From the NCBI GenBank assembly GCA_018873245.2, contig JAEMBT020000009.1:9877288-9941287 (forward strand): DNA of 64,000 nt, given 5' to 3'. Both the position numbers and the translations under genes were made by a program. Positions 1 to 11,555 of the stretch are shown here, one piece after another (position 1 is the stretch's first letter; every line of letters begins with the position of its first letter). This stretch comes from Archegozetes longisetosus (lineage: Eukaryota > Arthropoda > Arachnida > Sarcoptiformes > Trhypochthoniidae). The notes under the pieces are model-generated. The model worked only from the letters and a program-made list of their open reading frames with translations. It was not told the DNA's origin and ran no database searches.

Positions 1-1211
1 TTTCAAACAAAACTAAAATCTACAAATTCATGAAGATAACAAAAAGAATATTCTGTATTTGTGATAATTACTCAAAACCTGTGCTCATGTCATCTGCTTT
101 TATTACTTATAATTTTCCGATATATTCAAATTGCTCTCTCATTCAATTTGTTTTTTTTTTGTGTTTCCTTTGAATTTGATCTTCGTTTTAACCGCTAGTC
201 ACCTCTTTATTATGTTTATATATCATATCGTCTGCTTTTACATCATTTGTTATTACCTGTCAATTAAAGCTGAAGAATTGAATGAGAAGATTAAGAATTT
301 TGCCAATAAAAAATCAAAATTGACGAACAAAAGGGCTATGGTTATAATGAAGACTTTGGGTTCAAACTATTCGGAAATCAACTCGTTTAACGATTTTTGG
401 TCGAAATATTTATTCTGGGTTTGGCTTACATACTCTAATATAATTGACTTATTCTTATTTATAGGCATATTCTCGAAAACTGATTTAATATTTAGACTGA
501 TTTTCACTTATTGTTCTCTTATTCTCATAATTCCTCTGATAATAGTCATAAGTTGTGCCGATTCTTTCTAACGTCAAACTAATATTAGGTCGAACCAAAA
601 ATCTTTGCCAACTTTATTTATCAAATATTTCAAAAACAGTAAAAGATACTAAAGGTTGGTTTTTATCATCAGATGAACATGTTATCCACCTATAATTAAG
701 ATCGTTTACCAGGGGTCAGGCAACAAGATAATACCAAAATATTCTTGATTCTTGTTAATCACCCCGAATCGTAGCATATTAGTTTCCTTCAAAAGTCCTT
801 TAAAAAGTGTTTTTTTTATTTTAGACTTTTATGCAAGCTATTGCATCCAAAGTTGATTTGCGATTTTACTTGGCATATCCCCCGATAACATATAATGCCC
901 TTGTTTTTCACTTCTAATCTTGCCATGTTACACTTTCAGGAAGTTTTGTCAAAAAACATTTCCCAATATTAAAACCAAAATAATAATAACTATGTGAAAC
1001 TTCAATATTACGTAGTAAATACATAAGTGAATATTATTCAATAAGAATCTTGAGAACATCCTTATAAACAAGGAATAAAACGGGTTGGCAAGAACTTTTG
1101 GTTCGACCTAATATAATGCATGATATATTATTGGGAATCATGTTCACACTAAAAAAGTTGTTTTTAACTAATGCCACACTCTTCAAAGTTAGTAAAACTT
1201 ACAAAAAATAA
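1..1211 (+). pseudogene. GR-1: 3' two-thirds of a gustatory-receptor-like gene, broken
   Basis: The window opens inside a seven-helix receptor gene of the same family as GR-2 and GR-4. Readable pieces match the middle helices (KIYKFMKITKRIF..ICDN), the loop YYLSIKAEELNEKIK, the FWSKYLFWVWL segment and, after an insert, the tail LLGIMFTLKKLFLTNATL ending at a stop at 1209-1211. It cannot be functional as read: a T-run near 150 is 2 nt longer than in the paralogues and shifts the frame, a stop follows SCADSF at about 570, and a MITE sits at 585-1111. The 3' flank to about 1560 is shared with GR-2, GR-3 and GR-4. Its 5' end lies outside the window. Family call is firm for the paralogy and moderate for the name GR. 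Confidence 0.8.
585..1111. mobile_element. Tc1/mariner-type MITE inserted in GR-1
   Basis: A 527-bp element starts TTAGGTCGAACCAAAA and ends with its inverted complement; both ends continue with near-matching TTGCCAAC. It is flanked by TA on each side (583-584 and 1112-1113), the target duplication of Tc1/mariner elements. GR-2 has the uninterrupted sequence at the same codon (CAAACTAATAAAATG), so the empty site is visible. No transposase reading frame was seen inside. Confidence 0.85.
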
Positions 1212-2285
1212 ATAATTACTTATTGAATAAATGATTTTTTAAATTATTTTTAGTCGTCGTTATTCATTGAGAGATTGAGTCAATAGAAAATTGGATTTTA
1301 TTGTTGGAAACTATTTGTTATAAACTACTTTCGTGGATATAAAGTAAGAACTGATTTGAAATTTAATGTTGATTTTAAGACAGGTTTTATTATTTATAGA
1401 TCACAGCCTCGACTATGATTTTTATGATGAAAATCATACAAATGTCGCTGTATTAATCTGATATGTTGAAAATCGTTGACTTCTATTATCATAATATTCG
1501 TTTTATTATTTGTCTATCTATGATTACTGTTATACTCGTTGTCATTAATATATTATAGTAAAAAGTATTAAAAATGAATATCGGCTTATGTCAGATTTGA
1601 GCGGAACGAAAAGCCCAATTATTCTACCTCAAAGTAAGAGATCAAATCATTACATATACTTATATAAATCTATATAAACTTGGTCATTTATTAATCTAAA
1701 TATTGTATTTATTTTCTGTAACAGAATGTAACTTCCGAATTTGATTGAATTTTTTAGATAATTTATATTAAACTTCCAATGACCGTAATTCAAAGCCTAT
1801 GGGCGAAATTATATACGTAGTTAAGCGAATTCAAATTTTCCAAAGCATTTAATGAGAAAACAATGATCTTAGATAATAAACAGCATTTATTTATTACATT
1901 AAGTTATCATAAACATAAATCTTAATTTAAATTGATGAGAGAATTCAAGTAGTTTAAAATAATAATCCATCTAATTATGAGACGATTTACAGAATATATA
2001 ACAATTTGCAAACACGTTATGCAGAGTGGACGACTTGAGGAAATCGCGTATCATTCGCATTAAAACCATATTAACTGATGAAAACGTTTAAAAAGTTGTC
2101 TCTGTATAAATAGAATCCTAATACTTCATGAGAAGAGCTGTAAAGTGGCAAAATACAAGAGTTCACTTTAGAGTCAAAAATTGTTTAGCATTAACTCCTT
2201 CATCCTCTAGACTTGTACTAATCCTCCTTTATAATCATAGTTCCTTAAACTTATAATCATTTTTTATATACTACTCATCAGTCTC
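1212..2285. other. GR 3' flank, then no recognisable gene
   Basis: 1212-1560 is the shared 3' flank of the GR genes (AATAAATGA, then a segment containing CTTTCGTGGATAT). From 1560 to 2285 I see AT-rich sequence with no supportable gene. Confidence 0.6.
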
Positions 2286-2530
2286 TCATGTCTAAACTGT
2301 TATTGTTTATATTTTGTATTTTTTGTAGCTATTAACCTTACTAATTGAACCAGTATACGCATATGCATAGTATGATGGCTATAAAAGCCTTGGCTTTTAC
2401 TAACTATGGGCTAGAATGTACCTCTCATTAAGAGAGTCATTGTCCACCAGTAAATAAACTCACTTTCGATTGCTTAAGGAGTGTTTGTCTTAGTACGCAC
2501 GAATCTCCTGAGAGATTGGTCCCATATTTT
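2286..2530. mobile_element. Possible solo LTR fossil
   Basis: A stretch with a promoter-like CTATAAAAGCC at about 2380, an AATAAA at about 2453 and a following TTGGTCCCATA resembles the layout of a long terminal repeat and its first internal bases. No second copy was found in the window, so ends and family are uncertain. It is treated as a fossil only. Confidence 0.25.
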
Positions 2531-2660
2531 TCGACTGATCTAAAGTCGAACTAAAGAGCTAAATTTCAGTTGATAGTAAATAATATTGACATTTCATACA
2601 CATTAATCAGAGCATACGTGTTTACGATAACTTAGTGAGATGAACGCTGTTTATTATTAA

Positions 2661-3120
2661 CCCTTCGAAGGAACTGTGGGGTCTTTTTTGTCCTAACAAT
2701 ACTTTGAAATTCTGTTAAAAACAAACCATAAATGCAAAAAATCTAAAAAATTCTGTATTCTATCACAAACTATTTCTTAACAAAACTACATAATTGTCAT
2801 TTTAATATTACATATAATTAAAATTCTAAAAATAAATAAGTAAATCAAAGGCTGGTGTCGTACCCCATATTTCTATTCACGTAACTTTTTTCGTAATATA
2901 TTTCAATGCAATTTGGATGAATCCAATAAGATAGGGGTTAACTGTGATGTCAAATGTTATGACTTGGATACAATACGATATGTGAATGGAATAGTGGGGT
3001 ACTTTTGTATAGTCCTTGAGTTATACGCATAATAAGCGCAGATTCGTCCATGAAAGTTCCCGCGATTTTTTGACCTCATCTTTCCCTTTAAGTGATTCTA
3101 AACACAATTCCTTCGAAGGG
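2661..3120. mobile_element. piggyBac-type MITE, copy 1
   Basis: The element is 460 bp, begins CCCTTCGAAGGAACTGTG and ends with the inverted form (..TTCCTTCGAAGGG). It is bounded by TTAA at 2657-2660 and 3121-3124. TTAA targets and ends starting CCC are the hallmark of piggyBac elements. A nearly identical copy lies at 9463-9923, so the family moved fairly recently. No transposase is encoded. Confidence 0.88.
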
Positions 3121-3186
3121 TTAAATACCATTATTATCGAATTTTTTTTAAATGCTTTAACAAATTCGAATAACTGCAGCGAATTC

Positions 3187-3887
3187 GAATTTGCTTATGA
3201 GCCGTGGAGGAAGAAGACAACGAAACCGAAAATTTAGCAAAGAATTCATGGTCAGGTGCAAGAGAAGAGGCAATAAAAAATATGAGAGCTGAAAATGAAT
3301 GGAAGGAAATTTCAGAAACAAAGCTAAGAAAACCTTATTTCAAAGTTGGAAGTCTTTTGTGGTTAATTGATAGGACTGTACAATTGGACACTCCTAGTAA
3401 ACTTAAACGTCCGTTATTTGGTCCATGGGTTGTCACGAAAGTCGTACAAGATGGAGTCTATCATGTTATCCATGCAACGGAAAAGAAGTATAAGATAAGA
3501 TGTGTAAATGTGAGAATGTGTTATCCTTATGTAAGACCAAAACCTCGCAGATATAATAGCTTACTGAGACGTATAGAAAGCGGTGAATTTATTGCACAGA
3601 AACTTGGTACTACAGAAATATTTAATGTTATTGACTTTCAGAAATTTACAGAACTTTTTACAGAACCTTCGAAAGAAAATGAAAATATCAGTTTTGAAAA
3701 TCATGAAAACGAGGACTTAAATGCCAATGAAAATCAATCAGCATGTAACACTCAAAGTTCGACCTATAAAAACTCAGCTGAAAATAGTGGCAAAGAGCAA
3801 GCGTTGAGAAGATCTACACGAACGAAAAGAAGACCTAAATATCTGGACGACTACGCTTTATACGAAGAGAGTAAAAACTTCAAATAA
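3187..3887 (+). mobile_element. LTR-retroelement fossil, integrase C-terminal region
   Basis: The open stretch encodes an integrase tail-like module: a basic segment, then VGSLLWLIDR and KLKRPLFGPWVV with DGVYHVIH, the GPY/F-type pattern seen at the C-terminus of Ty3/Gypsy-class integrases (also carried by some other integrase-bearing elements), followed by an acidic low-complexity tail and a basic RRSTRTKRRPKYLDDY end. Only this part of the element is present, so it is a broken relic. No matching LTR pair was seen. Confidence 0.6.
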
Positions 3888-4084
3888 GTTAAAATGTAAT
3901 AACAGCAATAGTTATATTTTATAACTAAAGAAAGCACAACATAAGTAAAAAATATTAAAATACAAACAACTAATAAGAACAAGAGTAGGCGGCAATACAA
4001 GAATTGAGTTAAACACTAATGATAAAATTCTACAATAAAAGAATACAATCTGAGCCAGAATAATCATAAGGGGACTTATTAAAC

Positions 4085-4463
4085 AGCTCACTACATTTCT
4101 GTTAAATGTGATCTTAACTTTGAATTATACCCTTAGGCTTTTTTAATACAGAGTAATCTGTATTTATAAAAGTGCTATCGTTAAACTTCAAATTTGACTT
4201 TAATAAAACGAAAAAATAAAATTATAATTATTACAAAATATTGACTTTCAGGTTATAATTAAAAATATTCTTCTGACGATAATTTTGGTCACAATTTTGT
4301 TTAATATTTTGACAATTTTGACATTTTGTTTGTGTTTATAAACTTTTGCGCGCATTTTAGTTGCTAAGACAATACCTTTCTATAGCGAGAAGTAATTTAG
4401 CCGCTGGCAAAATAACTGGCTTTCTCAAAGTTAAGATCACATTTAACAGAAATGTAGTGAGCT
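4085..4463. mobile_element. MITE with perfect 39-bp inverted ends
   Basis: The first 39 bases (4085-4123, starting AGCTCACTACATTTCTG) are the exact reverse complement of the last 39 (4425-4463). The 301-bp interior is AT-rich with a small hairpin (AATACAGA..TCTGTATT) near 4147-4166 and no reading frame. No clear target duplication is visible, so the superfamily is unassigned. Confidence 0.8.
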
Positions 4464-5290
4464 AAGAATTCGAAGTATGCATACGGAAGCTTGCAATCAT
4501 AAGTATATAAGGTGCTGAAAAGTTAGAACTAAATGGGTGGTGATATAACAATTTTAAAGTCTACGTGAGAATCTGTGTTTTGTACAAGAAAAGAGAAACT
4601 CAATTGATTGAAGGTGTGGTATGGACAGTAATTATGTCATTAAAGTAAAAGTTAAGGCGTACCCAGAATGATTTATAGATTATAGCCGAATTTTAAAACG
4701 AGCGATCATTAGTTAAAATCCAAAAGTTTATTTCTCATTCGAAACATTAAATTAGGGGTTTTTAAGTTTTACAAATACAGAAAATTTTGAAAACTAGTTC
4801 AGATAAACATTATTCTAGGTAATTAATGTATGAAAAAAGTATTGTTCAAGTTTCAGGTGACTCGAAAATTACGAGTAATTTTCAGTCAAGCGGGGGTTAT
4901 GATGTATGCAGAGTAAAATATAAGAACTAAATATTTTATTACATTTGAATTCAAAGAAAAACTTATCAATGGGATGACTAACAGAGAGTACTCACATATT
5001 ACTAAAATACTTAAAGTAGTTCTGAACTTTGGGTCAAAAATGTCGGAACAAAGGACAGTTTTTTGTTAGAAACGTGAGTGGCAGATAGAAACCAATTGTT
5101 AAAAAAAGTCTGAGATATTAATCCAATTTGTATTTAATTTAAAAGATTTAGTAAAATAAAATTTTGTATTAATTGAATCAAAATCCAAGTTTTTTTGTGA
5201 ATGGATTTAGTTATTGTTATTTGAGTGAAATTAAATGTTATTATGTTGTAACCTTAATTAAAACTATAGCTTTTAATAGCTATAATTGAA
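4464..5290. other. No recognisable gene
   Basis: AT-rich DNA without a supportable reading frame, repeat end or RNA gene. Confidence 0.5.
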
Positions 5291-5359
5291 TCTTTGGACA
5301 CAGAGCAGGGGGTACGGAAACAAATTAAGCATAGTTCTTCATCGTTGGCACGGACTCGA

Positions 5360-5617
5360 GGCTTGAATCCGTATCTAGATATTAAAAATTCCGACATTCT
5401 TGATCATATAAAATCAGGAAAGAGATTACCTAAACCCAAATATGGATCACGAAAGTTGTTTTACTTACTACACAAATGCTGATCAGATTTGCCAAATTTT
5501 AGACCTGGTTTCACTGAAATCCTACGAATTATTGTCGAGGAAATCGTTGAAACTAAAAATTCTGAACGAACAATGGATTCTTATAAATTACCACCTTTTT
5601 TTCATCAGTTATGTTAA
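5360..5617 (+). pseudogene. Protein tyrosine kinase C-lobe fragment, broken
   Basis: One frame reads GLNPYLDIKNSDILDHIKSG, then KRLPKPKYGSRKLFYLLHKC, a TGA stop, then SDLPNFRPGFTEILRIIVEE and a tail ending at TAA (5615-5617). This is the end of a tyrosine kinase domain: G-x-NPY, I-x-x-G-x-R-L-x-x-P, L-x-x-x-CW-x-x-x-P-x-x-RP-x-F-x-E. The stop replaces the invariant tryptophan of the CW pair (TGG to TGA at about 5482). No ATP-binding or catalytic loop is present upstream, so it is one exon's worth or a truncated copy. A receptor kinase is likely from the NPY and RP-x-F spacing, but the subfamily cannot be told. It has no visible link to the chemoreceptors. Confidence 0.72.
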
Positions 5618-6590
5618 TGTTTTCAAAAAATTTAATATAGTTTATTCCAGAAATAGCTCTTTCAGGTTTATTTATTAATAGTTTGTATTTCAACTTTAAC
5701 AATTCAAATCAGAGTTTAACACATTCAATTATTCTACTAATTTAAAATTTAAATATTTGAATAATAAAAAGCAAATGGCGAGCTTTTAAATTATATTGAT
5801 ATTTAATTCGTATTTTATATATTGAGAGATGCATCTATTTAGATAATTTTCTAGTAATAAGGATATCTAAAAATTATATTTTACCAAAATTCTTCGGCTT
5901 AATTTTCGGAGATAAAACATAAATCTCTAATTAATATTTATTTGTTAATTAATGCAAACAACCAATGTTTTTATTCAAATTCCGTTAAATTAATTGCATT
6001 AGAATTCAATATTGCTTCAAAAAGAGAGATAAAAACCGAGTATTAAAATTTTATGCATCAGAAGTTTTATGATTATTAAAATTCATATTTTAATAAAAAT
6101 TATTTATCACCTCATGTTTCTTTCTTTTTCAATTTTGATTCAATTTTGATGACGTGATCATTGATTGTTATGAATCTGAATTCAAAATGTTTAATCTTGA
6201 ATTAATTCTTGAATATGGTTAAGATTTTCAACTTTGACCACATATGTCAAATAATCATCGCTATATGAGCTAAACTCTGATTGTGATTATGATATTTGAG
6301 GAAAATAAGTAAAAACTAATTCAGGCAAAGTAGCAAGTCTCACCAGAACGCAATAAACTTCTTAAAAAATGGTGATCTTTGGACTTGTTGGAAATAAAAA
6401 ATTCTTTTAAATAATTATAGCTTCCTTCATATCTTTCTCTGAATTATTATACTTCGTACTAAAAATAATTGCGTAAAGATAAGTGCATAAAAATTACGAA
6501 AATTAATTTAATTCAAGTCATATTTTATTGAAACTAGACTCAAATGAGATATTATTAATTATATTTTAATTGCAAAAACATTTAGTAACT
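5618..6590. other. No recognisable gene
   Basis: AT-rich, no supportable gene or repeat end. Confidence 0.5.
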
Positions 6591-6599
6591 AATTTTATC

Positions 6600-7500
6600 A
6601 CAATTCATTTCAATGAACTCTTCAATACGCTGCTTCATGTTCCCAATTAGGGACTCCCAAAATTTCATATCGATCGAGTCCCATCTCTTCTATTTTGAAG
6701 ATCAATTCGGGTTTCGTTGAGTACACTTTCTCGAGTGTGTCCCTCATTATACCCTACAAGTTCTCAATTGGGTTGAGATCGGGAAGCACGCTGACCACAC
6801 GAGAACTTCAATGTTGTGAGAGACGACTAGTCCTTATTGGTTCTGACGGTATGGCGACTAGCATTATCCTGCTTGCGCACAAGACCATTAGGATAGAAGG
6901 TCTCCATGTTTGTCAGGAGATGTTCGGACAATATGTCCTGATAGGCGGTCGCATTGATCCGCACGAGATTTTTAAACTTGTTGTGTCGCGTAAGCTGGTC
7001 TCCCCGTATCATAATCGATGGCCCGTGTTTTGGAGTTGCTTTAGTGTGTCTAGATCGGGCCCACTTAAGGACTTAGTTTCGGTAAAGCTGGACAGCTATA
7101 GCTCTTCGATAAGTAGCTTTCATCCGTAAACATGACCTTCGATCAATTTCGATTTCTATTTTTAAGCACCATTTGACCCTATTTTGTTTGTGCTCTAGCG
7201 ACAGATTAGGCCTTTGTTTGGAAGCATATTTTCCGATTTCCGCGCGACCCAAATTACGCAAGATTGTCGTGCTATGAACCTCAGAGCTTCCTCTTTGAGC
7301 CATTGCCTCACCCACTGTAGCACCTGACCATCTAGGATGATTTAAATCTAACTGTGCGAGTCGCCTACGATCATCTGCATTGAATTTTTGCTTGGCTCCC
7401 GAACCCTTCTTCGGTTTCAACCCTCCTCCGTATTTGATCTTGATAATCCGATACACTGTTGATATATGTGCTTTTGTTAACCTGGCCAACTTTTTAGGGT
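6600..7500 (-). pseudogene. Tc1-like transposase remnant
   Basis: Read on the minus strand from about 7500 to 6600. The first part (7489-7073) has the paired helix-turn-helix region: ISTVYRIIKIKYGGG, KPKKGSGAKQKFNADDRR, then LDLNHPRWSGATVGEAMAQR. The second part (7012-6827) has AYQDILSEHLLTNMETFYPN and the catalytic-region motif QDNASRHT. Scattered residues after that (ELVGYNEGHTRESV) correspond to the PIENLWG region of Tc1 transposases. The frame is broken between the two parts and again after 6827. An IS630/Tc1 element, defective. Terminal repeats were not located. Confidence 0.8.
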
Positions 7501-7779
7501 CTCAAAGTCCATTATCATATAGAAAATAGAGTGCCAATCATCTGTTTTGTTCCATTACAGTCTTCAAATATTTATCGTCGTCGCATATATAAACATTATT
7601 TTTTCCAGTATGAAATATACCTATTTAGAAACGTTTTAAAGACCTTTAAAATGACACATAGTGCACCTTTGTTCATTGGCTGTGAGAAAAGTTATCGCCA
7701 AAAGAATACCTAAAAAATTTCGCATTTTCTATGCACATGACTTTAGAACCCAAAATAAGTGTTGAACGATTTAAAAAAT
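7501..7779. other. No recognisable gene
   Basis: Short AT-rich stretch next to the Tc1 remnant; nothing supportable. Confidence 0.4.
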
Positions 7780-8670
7780 AATAACTTTCCTTTGTTTTCA
7801 AAAGTTAGGTTAAGTAATATTATGGCCAACTATCACTCTTGTGGAAATCGACTTCACATTATATAAACCCTCCGAATTCAAATTATAGCCTAATTGTTGA
7901 AAGGGAAACAGATTTGCTAAATGTTATTACGTTGTATACCTTACTGCATAGAAATCCGGAAAAATTTTTCATTTGTTACTTCTAAAATTTTGATTCAAAT
8001 TTAATTATTTTTCCTTACAAGTAAATTAAGTACTAAATTTCAATAAAATTAAGTTTTCATAATTTAGTTGTGCGATCACAAGAATTAATAAACTTTTAAA
8101 GTTGTTTATGTATACTTTCAACCATATAAGCTATATATAAGTCGCAGAACGTTGTCAAATTTCTAAGATTTTATCTATCCATTCAATGATCATTTACATA
8201 TTTTAGGGTCTCCGATTTATTATTTATGTTTTTATGAATTTTTGACCTGAATCAAGCCCGAAAATATAATGAGCCAATCGATGATTATTTTCGAAATTTA
8301 CACGTGCTCCTCTTAAATTCTTCTTAACATCGCCTTTTTGATCAAATTTTTATTTTGATGTCATAAACGGTTTAATAGAGTATGTTTAGTCCTCGATGAA
8401 TCATTCTATGAATTTTCGCACCCAATTTTCTTAAGTGAAGGACTTGTAAACAGCGGAGCAATTCAATAATTATTACGTCCACAGTTAATGTGCTATAATT
8501 TTACATATGGTTATCACACCAAAATTTTTTAGACATCGAGTGAAAGTGTGCGAAATTTTCTTTAAATTAATATACAGTATATCATGCTAGGTTCGGACGT
8601 TAATAACAAAAGATAATTCAACTTAAACTTTAAGACTTTTCCAGATTTCTATGCATTAAGCTATATATGA
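7780..8670. repeat. Left copy of a duplicated intergenic block (matches 45560-46240)
   Basis: Sequence such as GTTGTCAAATTTCTAAG, CTTGACCTGAATCAAG and GAGCCAATCGATGAT recurs in order at 45560-46240. On the minus strand both copies contain a degraded reading stretch (..HRLAHYI..LDSGQ) that may be an old transposase, but I cannot name it. In the left copy the block is split by 8.68-12.1 kb of later insertions. Confidence 0.65.
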
Positions 8671-8678
8671 TTTATAGT

Positions 8679-9150
8679 TATGGTTGCCAGATGTCCTTTT
8701 TTCTAGAGGATTGTCCTCGAATTTAGTAAACTGTCCTCGGTCCTCTTGTAAATGAAAAAAGGACGCAAATGTCCTTGAGTTATAGATATTGTTTCACAAA
8801 TATTTTTAAGATAATCGAAGTTGTTTTAGTAATTCGAATAGGAAATGATTTCGTCGAAAGACTTTTTAGCATAATGAAAAATTTATGGTGGGATGAAAGA
8901 AATAGATTATCAGTTAAACAAGTCAAAGCTGATATTTGTACAAAAGTTAACTTTTCTGTCTTGTGAATCATTTTATGAATATGTAAAAACAAATGTTCCA
9001 ATTATTAAATCAGCGAAGTCTGCTCTGAAATATGATGCTCCTATAAGTTTATGGTAATTTGTTCAATTTTGTGAAATAAATTATATTTAATTCAATATTT
9101 CAATAATTGATTTTGTCCTCGAGTTTGAGTTTTGAAATCTGGCAACCATA
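8679..9150 (+). mobile_element. Internally deleted hAT transposon
   Basis: The ends TATGGTTGCCAGAT (8679-8692) and its exact inverse (9137-9150) bound a 472-bp element. Inside, about 8836-9055 encodes the hAT dimerisation region: GNDFVERLFSIMKNLWWDER, NRLSVKQVKADICTKVNF, then with a frame slip YEYVKTNVPIIKSAKSAL. The rest of the transposase is missing. No convincing 8-bp target duplication was found directly at these ends. The homologous block at 46.2 kb lacks the element. Confidence 0.8.
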
Positions 9151-9462
9151 GCCTATTTATAGTATATTTGACAATCGAAAATTATATAAAAATCAATCAT
9201 TTTTCATATCTCAAATTTAGAGAAGCTGTGAATGATACTACTTGACTGTTGGGAATTACTTTCGAACTATCATATGACATTAATATGCATTCTTGTGCTC
9301 TATAGAGAGTCAAATAACTAATTAGTTATGTATTTTTCGTTTAACCAAATGTTCACTAATTAAGATTTTTATGATAATTAAAAAGCTGTCTATTGATCGA
9401 ATTTTTGTCTATTGTTTCACAACTAAATAAATGAACGCCTCAATCAATTGAATTATACTTAA

Positions 9463-9923
9463 CCCTTCGAAGGAACTGTGGGGTCTTTTTTGTCCTAACA
9501 ATACTTTGAAATTCTGTTAAAAACAAACCATAAATGCAAAAAATCTAAAAAATTCTGTATTCTATCACAAACTATTTCTTAACAAAACTACATAATTGTC
9601 ATTTTAATATTACATATAATTAAAATTCTAAAAATAAATAAGTAAAGCAAAGTCTGGTGTCGTACCCCACCTTTCTATTCACGTAACTTTTTTCCGTAAT
9701 ATATTTCAATGCAATTTGGATGAATCCAATAAGAAAGGGGTTAACTGTGATGTCAAATGTTATGACTTGGATACAATACGATATGTGAATGGAATAGTGG
9801 GGTATTTTTGTTTAGTCCTTGAGTTCTACGCATAGTAAGCGCAGATTCGTCCAGGAAAGTTCCCGCGATTTTTTGACCCCATCTTTCACTTTAAGTGATT
9901 CTAAACACAATTCCTTCGAAGGG
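9463..9923. mobile_element. piggyBac-type MITE, copy 2
   Basis: Same family as 2661-3120, in the same orientation: ends CCCTTCGAAGGAACTG and inverse, TTAA at 9459-9462 and 9924-9927, 461 bp. It differs from copy 1 by only scattered bases. Confidence 0.88.
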
Positions 9924-10068
9924 TTAAAGCTTGTATTTCTAAATACAGTTATTTGAATGTTTTTTACATCTTTGAATAATATATTAATGATATTATTTTC
10001 AAACAAGTAATAACCTTTTGATTGAATGCATAGATATTGTCTGTTTTTCTTTACGTTAGAAACATCTA

Positions 10069-10308
10069 TACGTTAGTTGACATACGATTATAAGATATAT
10101 AGGTAAAAGTAGTTCTGGAGAAATGTCTAAAAATAGCAAAAGTTCAATAATTAGAGAAAGTACTTTGTTTTTTTATGCATATTATTTTTAAAATTAACTT
10201 TTACAAACACAAACCTTTTCTGAACTCTAATAAACTTTAATAATTTAGGGAAAATACTCATTATTTATTCTATATGATTTGAATAACAATCGCATGTCAA
10301 CTAACGTA
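10069..10308. mobile_element. Tc1/mariner-type MITE
   Basis: A 240-bp element with ends TACGTTAGTTGACAT and near-exact inverse (ATGTCAACTAACGTA), flanked by TA on each side (10067-10068, 10309-10310). The pairing continues inward with CGATT against AATCG after one mismatch. No coding content. Confidence 0.75.
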
Positions 10309-11555
10309 TAGACTTCTAGACTTAAATATTTGATCCAACGCTTTCGAGAGTCTCGAGGGAGTCTCGATTGGTTTTGATCAGGATCGAAAGTTGCAATTCT
10401 TGAGCGAGATCAAGATTTTCAAAGTCTCGTACCGACTACTAATAAAAATACGTTAGCTAAGAATCAATTTGCACTAAATTACTAATAAGACAAAGCATTT
10501 GTGATATAAGTGCTTATTCAGCTCAAATCCGGACTAGTTGACCTGATATCTGGACGCTTGGTTATCCTAGTTGCGATACTTAGCAAAAATCTTAATATAA
10601 TTAGAACCAATTTGAGTTATAAGTCGAAAAATCTAATGGAAATCTTCAAATAAATCATTTTAGTGTTAAACATTATATGCTTTTCTAGTTTTGCATATGT
10701 GAAAGAGTATTAACCTTTAATAAACATTTATCAGATTAGACTAAACATTTTATGAACATGTATGAAATCTCAAATACAAATTCCTCATCGACTAAGTATA
10801 AAGAAGTTGAGAAGCGGATTCAATAGCTTAAATCTCTACGAGAATATGTTATTTTTCTGATAGAGTTGAAATTATAGGCTAATCAGATCAAACTTTTATT
10901 GATAATCAAGTTTATTCCCCAAGTCTTAATTAAGTCATTACATTGTGGATACTGTTTTTGGGTTTCGGTCATTTGACGGTCGGAAAGTCAGTGTTCAAAT
11001 TCGGTAAATATAATTTATCGAAGAAATCCAAATTTAGAGGCCTTATCCGATTATAAGAATAACTATAAACAATTTTTAAGTTAGTGAATAGTTAAGTTTA
11101 AATAAATATAATAATTAAAACACATAATCATTTGAGTCAAGAGTTTTTTCTGTATACAATCAGTTGTCTTCTAGTGTTGAATATGACAGTTTACTATAAG
11201 TTCTTAAGGGATTTAAGCTATTAGCATCAGTGTGAGTTTGCATTAATTTATAAATAGTACACGTGTGTAATCAATAGTATCGCGTAAGATTGCACTTAAA
11301 TTAAGAAATATAAGCACTAAAATGTATTACATAATAGAGATGATTTGGGTCAAAATTTGTAAACTATTCTGTTCGAGAGAAAGACGCCTTTTATCATCAG
11401 CGGTCATAATCAGTGAAATTTAGTCACTGACCGAAATTGAAGCAGCAATTATAGATCAATGAATATAAGTTAAAGCATTATTTTCTGATTAGCACTTAAG
11501 TGTTATAATTTAAATTAATTGAATAAAATTCAACTATTACATAACTGACTTGTAC
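10309..11555. other. No recognisable gene
   Basis: AT-rich sequence. A short segment at about 10790-10870 resembles 62455-62545, suggesting a shared dispersed repeat. Nothing else is supportable. Confidence 0.45.

Noticed and set aside
8667-9170. ATTTATAG on both sides of the hAT element as an 8-bp target duplication
   Set aside because: Using it would make the ends asymmetric (extra bases on the right), so it may be coincidence.
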